Part shown: positions 8,509-15,915 of the stretch, piece after piece
Position numbering within the stretch: position 1 is the first letter of the stretch
How the letters are laid out: each line of letters begins with the position of its first letter
Source of the DNA: Marinisporobacter balticus
GTDB taxonomy: Bacteria > Bacillota > Clostridia > Peptostreptococcales > Thermotaleaceae
Direction of reading: 5' to 3'
DNA length: 64,000 bases
Assembly: GCF_004345705.1 (NCBI RefSeq)
Contig: NZ_SLWV01000012.1
Location: forward strand, 1 to 64,000
Translations under genes and position numbers: made by a program
Notes under the pieces: generated by a model
Told to the model about the DNA's origin: nothing
Seen by the model: only the letters and a program-made list of their open reading frames with translations
Databases searched by the model: none

Positions 8509-8545
8509 ATAGACTACTATACTTTATTCATAGTAAGTAGTCTAT
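8509..8545 (+). terminator. terminator of cwlJ-gerQ
   Basis: A ten-base-pair outer stem (8509-8518 with 8536-8545), with inner pairing, is followed by TTTC on the plus strand. Confidence 0.65.
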
Positions 8546-8554
8546 TTCATTGTA

Positions 8555-8582
8555 ACAAAACAATCCATTTTTTCATATAATA
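8555..8582 (+). promoter_or_regulatory. sigma-K-like promoter for the DUF4397 gene
   Basis: AC (8555-8556), a 17-bp spacer and CATATAATA (8574-8582) fit the sigma-K consensus AC-N16/17-CATAnnnTA. The ATG is 32 nt downstream and a terminator lies just upstream. The pattern is degenerate and chance matches occur, but its position and the spore context fit. Confidence 0.5.
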
Positions 8583-8614
8583 TGGTAGATATGAAAGAAA
8601 GGTGTTGATAAAAC

Positions 8615-9253
8615 ATGTACTATAGTCCTTACATGCAATATTATTACCCAAATCCAGTTATGCCATCCTATGTAAGGGTATTTCATGCATCTCCGAATGC
8701 CCCTGGCGTTGATGTATACGCAAATGGAAAATTAATTGCAAAAGACTTGAAATATAAGGAATTTACAAAATATTTGTCCCTTGTTCCTGGTAAATATACG
8801 ATTTTAGTATTCCCATCTGGAGCAACCACAAATCCCGTGATCAATACAAGTATAGATGTACTGCCCAATGCAAGTTATACAGTAGCTGCCACAGGAACAT
8901 TACAGAATATTAAACCGCTTATTATACCCGATACTGCTTCTCCTCTACTACCAGGTAAATCTCAATTAAAATTTGTTCATTTATCTCCAAATGCGCCTAT
9001 GGTCGACCTTACATTATCTGATGGAACCATTCTTTTTAGAAATATTGAATTTAGAGAGATCAGCCCTAATTTAATGGTATCTCCTGGAAACCTCACGCTA
9101 CAACTTCGATTAGCAGGTACCAATAAAGTAGTTCTCAATGCTCCAAACCAATTAATCAAACTAAATAGGTACTATACGATATATGCAGTAGGTATTGTGA
9201 ATAATAAGCCGCCTCTACAAATCATTACAGCTCTTGATAAATCTTCTTATTAA
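8615..9253 (+). CDS. two-repeat DUF4397 protein, probable spore-surface component
   Basis: This is a 212-residue protein made of a Tyr/Pro-rich start (MYYSPYMQYYYPNP) followed by two DUF4397 repeats. The first opens with VRVFHASPNAPGVDVY (about residue 20) and the second with LKFVHLSPNAPMVDL (about 122). These are beta-sandwich domains usually found on cell surfaces. No signal peptide is present. The Tyr-rich head, the neighbouring cwlJ-gerQ genes and the sigma-K-like promoter suggest assembly onto the spore from the mother cell; this is inference. AAAGGTG precedes the ATG. The gene ends at a bidirectional terminator. Confidence 0.82.
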   Translation: MYYSPYMQYYYPNPVMPSYVRVFHASPNAPGVDVYANGKLIAKDLKYKEFTKYLSLVPGKYTILVFPSGATTNPVINTSIDVLPNASYTVAATGTLQNIKPLIIPDTASPLLPGKSQLKFVHLSPNAPMVDLTLSDGTILFRNIEFREISPNLMVSPGNLTLQLRLAGTNKVVLNAPNQLIKLNRYYTIYAVGIVNNKPPLQIITALDKSSY

Positions 9254-9257
9254 ACAG

Positions 9258-9288
9258 AAAAAATCAGCCAAAAGGCTGATTTTTTTCT
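9258..9288. terminator. bidirectional terminator between DUF4397 gene and ileS
   Basis: A stem (9260-9269 with 9274-9283) closes an AAAA loop and is flanked by A-run and T-run, so it can stop the plus-strand DUF4397 transcript and the minus-strand ileS transcript. Confidence 0.85.
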
Positions 9289-9291
9289 TCT

Positions 9292-12200
9292 TTATATTCG
9301 TTTTAATACAATACCTGTTTCATGTCCATTTAAATTTTGTTTTTCATAGCTATCGTTCTCTACGCTTTCAATGCTTTCTCCTAGGGTTTCTTGCATGATA
9401 TAATCTTTATGCGTACTTACCGCTTTTGTAATTTCTTCATCACCATCAAAGTAGATGCGTATTCTATCCATCATTTCATATCCATTATTTTTACGCATTT
9501 GCTGCACTTTAGAAATAAATTCTCTGGCATAACCCTCATTTATTAAGTCTTGTGTTAGGGTTGTATCCAATATTACAAACAGATTATTCATCATTTCAAC
9601 CGTAAAACCTTCTTTTGCAGCTATATTGATTAATACATGCTCTTTTGAGATTTCAAATGTTTCTTCCTCTAATTTTAAATCTACAGTTTCTCCTAATTCA
9701 AGCTTTGGTACAACAACGGATGCATCTATATTAGCTAAAGCTTTTCCAAAAAGTTTTATTTTCGAACCCAATATTGGACCTGCTACTTTGAAATTAGGCT
9801 TTAGGCTAAAGTTCATAAAATTATTTAATGATTGTTCAAAAACAACTTCTTTTACATTTAATTCTTCTTTCATAAGTGGTACTAAATCAGCAATTAAAGC
9901 TTCGTATTTTCCATCTATAAGTATTTCTCTAACAGGTTGGCGTACTTTAATTTTTGCTTTTTCTCTTGCAGCACGTCCTAATCCTACTAAATCTCTTACC
10001 AAATCCATTCGTATTTCGACTTTTTCATCAATTAGAGCTTCCTCTACTTCAGGATAGTATGCTAAATGTACAGAAACTTCTCCTGTTAGATTCTGGTACA
10101 TCTCTTCTGATAAGAACGGCGCAAATGGTGCTACCATTTTTGAAATCCCTACTAATATTTCATACGTAGTATTGTACACTGCCTTTTTATCAGCTGTAAG
10201 CTCTGTAGCCCAGAAACGACGACGTGCACGTCTAATATACCAGTTTGATAAATCTTCATTTACAAAATCTTGGATTTTTCTTACTGCTTTTGTTAGATCA
10301 AAAATCTCTAGTTCTGATTTTACTTCTTTGGCCAAATTATTATATTTTGATAAAATCCATCTATCAAGTTCTGGACGCTCATTATAGGGTACAAAGAATT
10401 CCTTAGGATTGATTTCATCTGTGTTTGCATAAAGGGTAAAGAAATTATAAACATTCTTAATCGTTCCAAAGAACTTGCTTTGTACTTCTTTGAGTCCATC
10501 AATATCAAATCTTGTTGGTGTCCATGCAGGAGATACATAAAGTAGATACCATCTTAGTATATCTGCGCCATATTTATCAAAAAGCTCAAATGGATCAACC
10601 GTATTTCCTTTTGATTTTGACATTTTTCTTCCCTCTTTATCAAGGATCAAATCATTTACCAATACATTTTTATAAGGAGACACACCTTTAACAAAAGTTG
10701 AAATAGCAAGTAATGAATAGAACCATCCACGGGTTTGGTCAATTCCTTCACAAATATAGTCTGCTGGGAATAATTCATCAAAGTTTTCTTTGTTTTCAAA
10801 TGGATAATGATGTTGTGCATAAGGCATTGCACCACTATCAAACCAGCAATCAATAACTTCTTTAACCCTTGTCATAACTCCACCACATTTTTCACATTTA
10901 AAATGGATGTCATCCACATAAGGTCTATGAAGTTCTATAGATTCATCAATATTCTCTATTGCTTTTTCAATTAATTCTTTTCTTGACCCAACAGAATCAA
11001 TATGTCCACATTCACATCTCCAAATATTTAGTGGTGTACCCCAATAACGTGTTCTAGATATTGCCCAATCATTTAGATTTTCTAACCAATTTCCAAATCT
11101 TTTTTCTCCTACATAATCTGGATACCAATTCACTGTATTATTATTTTCAATAAGCTTATCTTTAAGCTTTGTTATTTCTATATACCAGCTTGGTTTTGCA
11201 TAGTATATAAGTGGTGTTGAACATCTCCAACAGTGTGGATAATTATGTGCTACTTTTTCTTTTTTGAATAATTTTCCTTCTGCGTGGAGCCACTTAATAA
11301 TATCAATATCTACCTCAGGGTCCATTACAAATTTTCCTTCCCAAGGGGTAGCAATATATTTTCCTTCTTCATTCACAGGCTGAAGCACAGGAAGATCATA
11401 TTTTCTACCTACTTGATAGTCATCTTCTCCAAAAGCTGGGGCAATGTGAACAATACCTGTTCCGTCATCCGTTGTTACATAATCTGCAACCGTTACAAAG
11501 AATGCTTTCTTATCAGGTTTTACAAAAGGCATAATCTGCTCATACTCTATATTTTCTAAATCTTTTCCTTTTAATGCTTCTAATACTTCATAATCGTCTC
11601 CAAGAACTTTGTTTGCTAATTGTTTTACTACATAAAATACATTTCCTTGTGATTTTACTCTTAAGTAAGTCTCTTCAGGATGTACAGCTAAAGCAACGTT
11701 TGCTGATAATGTCCATGGTGTAGTGGTCCATACTAGGAAATATTCCTCTATATCTTTCCTTTTAAAAGCAGCGATGACGGTATTTGATTTAATTTCTTTA
11801 TATCCTTGTGCTACTTCATGAGAAGCTAAGCCCGTTCCACATCTAGGACAATATGGGAGGATCTTATGACCCTCATAAAGATAATCTTCTTTAAAAAATT
11901 TATTTAAAATCCACCATACAGATTCAATATAATCATTATCTAGTGTAATATATGGATTATCTAAATCAATCATATAGCCCATTCGTCTGGTCATTTCTCT
12001 CCATTGTTTTTCATAGGAAAATACAGACTCACGACATTTTTCATTAAATTTATCAATGCCATAGTTTTCAATCTCTTGTTTACTTGATAATTTTAATTGT
12101 TTTTCTACTTCAATCTCAACAGGTAACCCATGGGTATCCCACCCTGCTTTTCTTTTTACTTGGTGCCCTGTCATCGTCTTATATCTACAAACAGAGTCTT

Positions 12201-12396
12201 TAAGTGTTCTTGCAATTACGTGATGAATGCCTGGTCTTCCATTTGCAGTAGGAGGTCCTTCAAAGAATACAAATGATTTTTCTCCTTTTCTTGTTTCAAC
12301 ACATTTATCAAGGATATTATTGTTATCCCAAAAATCTGAAATTTCATTTTGGCACTTCGCAATTGGTAAATCTGATAATGCCTTAAATTTTTCCAT
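9292..12396 (-). CDS. ileS: isoleucyl-tRNA synthetase, type 2, with GXHH signature
   Basis: This 1034-residue class I synthetase charges tRNA-Ile and edits valine. Length and sequence (VFFEGPPTANGRPGIHHV) fit the eukaryote-like IleRS2 type. The signature motif that is HxGH in most class I enzymes reads GIHH at residues 56-59, with the first and third positions exchanged. KMSKSKGN is intact. IleRS2 enzymes are intrinsically tolerant of mupirocin and the swapped motif has been linked to hyper-resistance. The editing domain follows the catalytic N-part. The ATG at 12396 has AAAGGATG at good spacing; earlier in-frame Mets do not. Expression is governed by the T-box at 12433-12692. Confidence 0.96.
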   Translation of the reverse strand: MEKFKALSDLPIAKCQNEISDFWDNNNILDKCVETRKGEKSFVFFEGPPTANGRPGIHHVIARTLKDSVCRYKTMTGHQVKRKAGWDTHGLPVEIEVEKQLKLSSKQEIENYGIDKFNEKCRESVFSYEKQWREMTRRMGYMIDLDNPYITLDNDYIESVWWILNKFFKEDYLYEGHKILPYCPRCGTGLASHEVAQGYKEIKSNTVIAAFKRKDIEEYFLVWTTTPWTLSANVALAVHPEETYLRVKSQGNVFYVVKQLANKVLGDDYEVLEALKGKDLENIEYEQIMPFVKPDKKAFFVTVADYVTTDDGTGIVHIAPAFGEDDYQVGRKYDLPVLQPVNEEGKYIATPWEGKFVMDPEVDIDIIKWLHAEGKLFKKEKVAHNYPHCWRCSTPLIYYAKPSWYIEITKLKDKLIENNNTVNWYPDYVGEKRFGNWLENLNDWAISRTRYWGTPLNIWRCECGHIDSVGSRKELIEKAIENIDESIELHRPYVDDIHFKCEKCGGVMTRVKEVIDCWFDSGAMPYAQHHYPFENKENFDELFPADYICEGIDQTRGWFYSLLAISTFVKGVSPYKNVLVNDLILDKEGRKMSKSKGNTVDPFELFDKYGADILRWYLLYVSPAWTPTRFDIDGLKEVQSKFFGTIKNVYNFFTLYANTDEINPKEFFVPYNERPELDRWILSKYNNLAKEVKSELEIFDLTKAVRKIQDFVNEDLSNWYIRRARRRFWATELTADKKAVYNTTYEILVGISKMVAPFAPFLSEEMYQNLTGEVSVHLAYYPEVEEALIDEKVEIRMDLVRDLVGLGRAAREKAKIKVRQPVREILIDGKYEALIADLVPLMKEELNVKEVVFEQSLNNFMNFSLKPNFKVAGPILGSKIKLFGKALANIDASVVVPKLELGETVDLKLEEETFEISKEHVLINIAAKEGFTVEMMNNLFVILDTTLTQDLINEGYAREFISKVQQMRKNNGYEMMDRIRIYFDGDEEITKAVSTHKDYIMQETLGESIESVENDSYEKQNLNGHETGIVLKRI

Positions 12397-12432
12397 ATCT
12401 CTCATCCTTTCGTTCATCATTTTTAACATATT

Positions 12433-12692
12433 AAAAAGTCCCTAAGTAAACACTTAGGGACGAATAAACCGCGGTACCACCCTGATTATAAGATGTAAAA
12501 CACCTTATCTCTCAACACATCTTAACGCATGTCTGCGTGAAATTTTACTCATGGTTCAAATTTCCAGCTCCAAGGCGATTTTCATAAAAAGGTTCGTCAT
12601 AATCTCTCACCAAATGATTATTTCTCTGTATACATAATTCTTTTTATTACTATCCTTTTCTTCGCTTTTCAATTTACATTTTTTATGTTTTC
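12433..12692 (-). promoter_or_regulatory. T-box riboswitch, isoleucine specific, with terminator
   Basis: The T-box core AGGGTGGTACCGCGG lies at 12483-12469 (minus). It is followed by a terminator hairpin at 12433-12461 (stem 12438-12447 with 12452-12461, then a T-run). The likely specifier codon AUC (12579-12577) sits in the context GAAAATCGCC, as is usual for stem I, and codes for isoleucine. Uncharged tRNA-Ile should stabilise the antiterminator and allow ileS transcription. The leader start is estimated from the promoter at 12700-12729. Confidence 0.92.
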
Positions 12693-12699
12693 ACACTCT

Positions 12700-12729
12700 A
12701 TTTTAACTGTAATATGACAAAATTGTCAA
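12700..12729 (-). promoter_or_regulatory. sigma-A promoter of ileS leader
   Basis: On the minus strand TTGACA (12729-12724), an 18-bp spacer and TAAAAT (12705-12700) lie just upstream of the T-box. From here to the end of the DUF134 gene at 12832 nothing else is seen. Confidence 0.75.
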
Positions 12730-12831
12730 GGGAATAGATGCAATTAAATAAACTTATTATTTTTTTATAATATCTATTTTTTCATTTTAATAAAATTACA
12801 TCATTCCTATTTCTCTAAAAATGAATATTTT

Positions 12832-13296
12832 TTATTTTCCTCTATGTCTATGTCTTTTACAATCTCTGCATATTTCCATAAATTCGTTTTCCATACAATC
12901 ATGTTTATCTTCATACCCACATTTTGGACACTTATATTGATTATTACCTTCTTCATATCGCTTATTCCATATAAATCCACAATTTTCACATTTTATACAA
13001 CATTGATTCAAGGCGTAATTACCACCTTCAATTTTTAAAACCTTACCATTTACCACTACATCTGCCATTTTTCTCTTTGCATCTTTGTAAATTCTTTGAA
13101 AAGTAGTCCTTGCAACGGCCATTTTTTTTGCACATTCTGATTGATCTAACCCTTTAAGATCCATTAGCCTTATACTTTCAAATTCCTCTACATTCATAAT
13201 AACAATATCCTTTTGTTCTTTATCATCATCAAAAGGTCCAAAAACTTTTGTCTTTGGGATACTCGCTACTCTTCTCCATTTTTTGGGTCTTGGCAT
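12832..13296 (-). CDS. DUF134 (UPF0251) putative DNA-binding protein
   Basis: This is a 154-residue DUF134 protein. The N-terminus (MPRPKKWRRV) and the sigma-70 region-4-like helix-turn-helix (about 45-90; GLDQSECAKKMAVARTTFQRIYKDA) are typical. The C-terminal extension carries Cys pairs in CEN-CGF and CPKCGY plus a Cys/His-rich tail, suggesting zinc or Fe-S binding. DUF134 genes often lie beside DUF5320 and NifX/Mrp-like genes; a DUF5320 gene lies just upstream here. The ATG at 13296 has AAGGAG at good spacing. It may regulate its own neighbourhood (see 13702-13750). Confidence 0.88.
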   Translation of the reverse strand: MPRPKKWRRVASIPKTKVFGPFDDDKEQKDIVIMNVEEFESIRLMDLKGLDQSECAKKMAVARTTFQRIYKDAKRKMADVVVNGKVLKIEGGNYALNQCCIKCENCGFIWNKRYEEGNNQYKCPKCGYEDKHDCMENEFMEICRDCKRHRHRGK

Positions 13297-13384
13297 ATGC
13301 ACATCTCCTTGCATAAAAAATTTCCACAACCTTTTAAAATTTTCATTGCTTGAATTTGTTGCAAAGTTGTATTTTTTTAATCAT

Positions 13385-13421
13385 AAAATGATAGGGTGTG
13401 AAATTCAATCCCTATCATTTT
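13385..13421 (-). terminator. hairpin between DUF5320 and DUF134 genes
   Basis: A 12-bp stem (13385-13396 with 13410-13421) has a 13-nt loop. The minus-strand T-run is only that inside the stem, so read-through into the DUF134 gene is plausible. Confidence 0.6.
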
Positions 13422-13429
13422 ATCATTCA

Positions 13430-13678
13430 TTATTTACGATTACCAGTATTTTTATTATTGTTTAGTTTATCTTTTACTGCATGGAGTTGATTTTCTAATA
13501 TTGTCTTTTGTTTTTCTAATAATTCTTCTTCACTTAAAGTACTATTTTCCATCCATCTACAAATCCCTAAACCTCTGCCGTAACCATAGACACTTCCATC
13601 TACAACGTTGCAATGCCCTCTTTTTCTTCCAGTACCTGATCCCATACCATTTGGTCCTCTTCCATCTAATCTTGGCAT
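13430..13678 (-). CDS. DUF5320 family small protein
   Basis: This is an 82-residue protein with the family's Gly-rich head (MPRLDGRGPNGMGSGTGRKRG), one Cys pair region (GHC, GIC) and a helical Lys/Glu-rich tail (about 48-80). DUF5320 proteins are small and of unknown function, commonly linked to genes for iron-molybdenum-cofactor-like (NifX/NifB) proteins in anaerobes. No such partner is in this window. The translation start region closely matches that of the DUF134 gene (AAGGAGATGTnnATATGCCAAGA). A sigma-A promoter lies at 13722-13750. Confidence 0.85.
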   Translation of the reverse strand: MPRLDGRGPNGMGSGTGRKRGHCNVVDGSVYGYGRGLGICRWMENSTLSEEELLEKQKTILENQLHAVKDKLNNNKNTGNRK

Positions 13679-13701
13679 ATAAACATCTCCTTTTTATTTT
13701 T

Positions 13702-13750
13702 AGCATATGCTATTTACTTATATTGTAGGCCTATTTAGGGCATATGTCAA
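13702..13750 (-). promoter_or_regulatory. promoter of DUF5320 gene flanked by GCATATG elements
   Basis: TTGACA (13750-13745), a 17-bp spacer and TACAAT (13727-13722) form a good sigma-A promoter on the minus strand. A perfect palindrome, AGCATATGCT, is at 13702-13711. A second GCATATG copy at 13740-13746 overlaps the -35, with centres 37 bp apart. GCATATGC also covers the start codon of the DUF134 gene (13293-13300). This arrangement suggests a repressor operator. Confidence 0.6.
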
Positions 13751-13856
13751 TAACTTTTACATATTTTTTTATATATTTTAAAAATTACGCACAAATTTAA
13801 AAATTGGACATAGTATGTTATTGCAAAGAAACAAATTTAACGGAGGTGAAATGAAA

Positions 13857-14240
13857 ATGAATAGAAATTTAAAAAATAACTTTCCTAGTATGATTAATGG
13901 ATTTGTATTAAAAGATGAACAAATGGCTCAATTTGATGCATTCATGCAAGAATATGGCAACCAACCAGAAAGAGTTATTTATAGAGAAATAGGCAGAGTA
14001 AAAAATGAAGTTTCAGAAGATGTTCTTAATCAGCATATTAATAATCTTGATGCTTTATCTCAAATGCAAGGTTTTGTGACAGATGTAAATAGAAAAAGAA
14101 TCGCAAATGTAAAAAGTATATTAACTTCCAGTAATGCTTCTTTCTACCGAAGAAATAGCCGTCAATCCTCTCCATCAACTCAATTTGTTAGCGGTACAAG
14201 TCTTTTACTATGGTTTCTAATCCTAGTAGCAATATGGTAA
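13857..14240 (+). CDS. uncharacterised small protein with C-terminal membrane anchor
   Basis: This is a 127-residue protein of unrecognised family. A mostly helical, polar domain (about 10-95) is followed by a Ser-rich linker and a terminal hydrophobic segment (GTSLLLWFLILVAIW) that could anchor it in the membrane facing the cytoplasm. The helical domain aligns without gaps over 71 residues (17 identities) with the 93-residue protein at 44875-45156, so the two are paralogues. Start: GGAGGTG precedes two in-frame ATGs (13851, 13857); the second has the better spacing. It ends at a strong terminator shared with pyrC. Confidence 0.75.
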   Translation: MNRNLKNNFPSMINGFVLKDEQMAQFDAFMQEYGNQPERVIYREIGRVKNEVSEDVLNQHINNLDALSQMQGFVTDVNRKRIANVKSILTSSNASFYRRNSRQSSPSTQFVSGTSLLLWFLILVAIW

Positions 14241-14254
14241 CTTTTACTATTTTT

Positions 14255-14291
14255 AAAAAGAGTCCTATGCATCATGCATAGGACTCTTTTT
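14255..14291. terminator. bidirectional terminator
   Basis: A 16- to 18-bp stem (arms about 14255-14272 and 14274-14291) with A- and T-runs on either side serves the plus-strand small gene and the minus-strand pyrC, whose stop codon it overlaps. Confidence 0.85.
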
Positions 14292-15564
14292 AGCTTTCTA
14301 TATATTTAACTTCTCCACAAACCATTGTCATAACTGCCTTGCCCTTTAATTTCAATCCATCAAAAGGTGTATTACATCCTTTAGAGTAAAACTGATTTTT
14401 ATCAACAACCCATTCCTTTTCCAAATCAACCACTGTAATATCCGCATCAGTTCCCGTTTTCAATGTTCCCTTTTGAATATTTAATAATTGTGCAGGCGTT
14501 ACACTAAGTTTTTTTACTAAATCTTCTAGTGATAGATTCCCTTTATGTACTAATTCTGTTAAAGAAATTCCTAGGGCTGCTTCAAGTCCAACAATCCCAT
14601 TGGCAGCTTCTACTATATTTTTATCTTTATCTTCTTTTGTATGGGGTGCATGATCTGTTGCAATAACATCAATAGTTCCATCTATTAAACCTTGTATAAC
14701 AGCCTCTACATCCTCACGGCTTCTTAACGGCGGACTCATCTTTGCATTGCTTCCCTGCCTCAAAATTTCTTCATCTGTTAAAGTAAAATGATGGGGTGTT
14801 GCTTCACAAGATACCCTTATCCCTTTTTCTTTTGCTTCTCTTACAAGTTCTACCCCTCTTTTTGTAGAGATATGCTGAATATGAATCTTAGCTCCTGTTT
14901 TTTCTGCTAAAAAAATATCCCTAAGTATAATCACTTCTTCTGCTAACGGAGGAATTCCTTCTAAATTTAATTGCTTAGATATTTCCCCTCTATGAATTGA
15001 ACGATCATACACAAGATTTGCATCTTCACAATGGGTACTTATGAGTAAATCAAGTTCTTTTGCTTTCTCCATTGCTTCATACATAACTTTTGCATTCATT
15101 ACAGTCTTACCATCGTCTGTAATTCCTAAAATACCCATTTCTAGCATTTTTTCATAAGGACTCATCTCTATGCCATCTAAATTTTTCGTGATACTTCCCA
15201 TCATATACACATTACAAGCAGCACGATCAGCCTTTTTTCTAATAAAATCTATCGTCTCTATATTGTCAATTACAGGATTGGTATTCGGCATACACACAAC
15301 ACTACTAAATCCTCCAGCTACTGCAGCTAAAGCGCCCGTTTCAATAGTCTCTTTCTTTTCAAACCCTGGCTCACGAAAATGTACATGCATATCTATAAGG
15401 CCCGGTAGAATATATTTCCCACGTGCATCCATCACTTTGTGATTTTCATTTGCGATATCCTTTTCTATTTTTTCAATTTTTCCATCCTTAATCAGTATAT
15501 CTAAAACTTCATTCATATTCTGAGATGGGTCAACCACCCATCCTCCTTTAAGTAAAGTCTTCAT
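14290..15564 (-). CDS. pyrC: dihydroorotase (class I)
   Basis: This 424-residue amidohydrolase interconverts carbamoyl aspartate and dihydroorotate in pyrimidine synthesis. Metal and substrate motifs are intact: HVHFREPG (His60, His62), DDG at 150-152, HCED (His178), HIQH (228-231) and ATDHAPH (Asp304). The Asp of DDG fits class I enzymes that use Asp instead of a carbamylated Lys. AAGGAG precedes the ATG. No other pyr gene lies nearby, but a PyrR-type leader upstream ties it to the pyrimidine regulon. Confidence 0.95.
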   Translation of the reverse strand: MKTLLKGGWVVDPSQNMNEVLDILIKDGKIEKIEKDIANENHKVMDARGKYILPGLIDMHVHFREPGFEKKETIETGALAAVAGGFSSVVCMPNTNPVIDNIETIDFIRKKADRAACNVYMMGSITKNLDGIEMSPYEKMLEMGILGITDDGKTVMNAKVMYEAMEKAKELDLLISTHCEDANLVYDRSIHRGEISKQLNLEGIPPLAEEVIILRDIFLAEKTGAKIHIQHISTKRGVELVREAKEKGIRVSCEATPHHFTLTDEEILRQGSNAKMSPPLRSREDVEAVIQGLIDGTIDVIATDHAPHTKEDKDKNIVEAANGIVGLEAALGISLTELVHKGNLSLEDLVKKLSVTPAQLLNIQKGTLKTGTDADITVVDLEKEWVVDKNQFYSKGCNTPFDGLKLKGKAVMTMVCGEVKYIES

Positions 15565-15662
15565 AATAACTCCTTTCCGCTACTATTATTTTACCCCTTT
15601 TATTTATTATTTCCATAAAATCCCCTATACTATTTTATTGATAGATTAATCTTAGTAACAAT

Positions 15663-15780
15663 AAAAAAACCTTCTGCCAGAGGCCAAAGGTTTATATACA
15701 TAAAATATCAATGCATACAAATATGAGCATTTTATATGTTCATCAACTATCCTTTTCAGCCTCTCTGGACCGAGTTAAAG
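15663..15780 (-). promoter_or_regulatory. PyrR-dependent attenuator leader of pyrC
   Basis: On the minus strand the PyrR-binding loop AACTCGGTCCAGAGAGGCT (15776-15758) is followed about 80 nt later by a terminator (stem 15667-15673 with 15687-15693, then seven T). GCCTCTGG inside the terminator loop is complementary to CCAGAGAGGC of the binding loop, as expected for alternative folding. UMP-bound PyrR should promote termination. The pyrR gene itself is not in this window. Confidence 0.85.
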
Positions 15781-15805
15781 GTACCCATATTCTATTTTCT
15801 ACCAT

Positions 15806-15835
15806 AGATTAACATAGCTCCCACCAACATGTCAA
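15806..15835 (-). promoter_or_regulatory. promoter of pyrC leader
   Basis: TTGACA (15835-15830), an 18-bp spacer ending in TGT, and TAATCT (15811-15806) form an extended -10 promoter on the minus strand, directly upstream of the PyrR leader. Confidence 0.6.
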
Positions 15836-15915
15836 TATATAATCAAGAATTTCCACTCATTTGTCAAAAATATAAAATAAAACCAAATAGATATACTACT
15901 ATCACACCAAAATAC

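Noticed and set aside
9626..10057. 143-codon plus-strand open frame inside ileS
   Set aside because: It is antisense to a well-supported synthetase gene.
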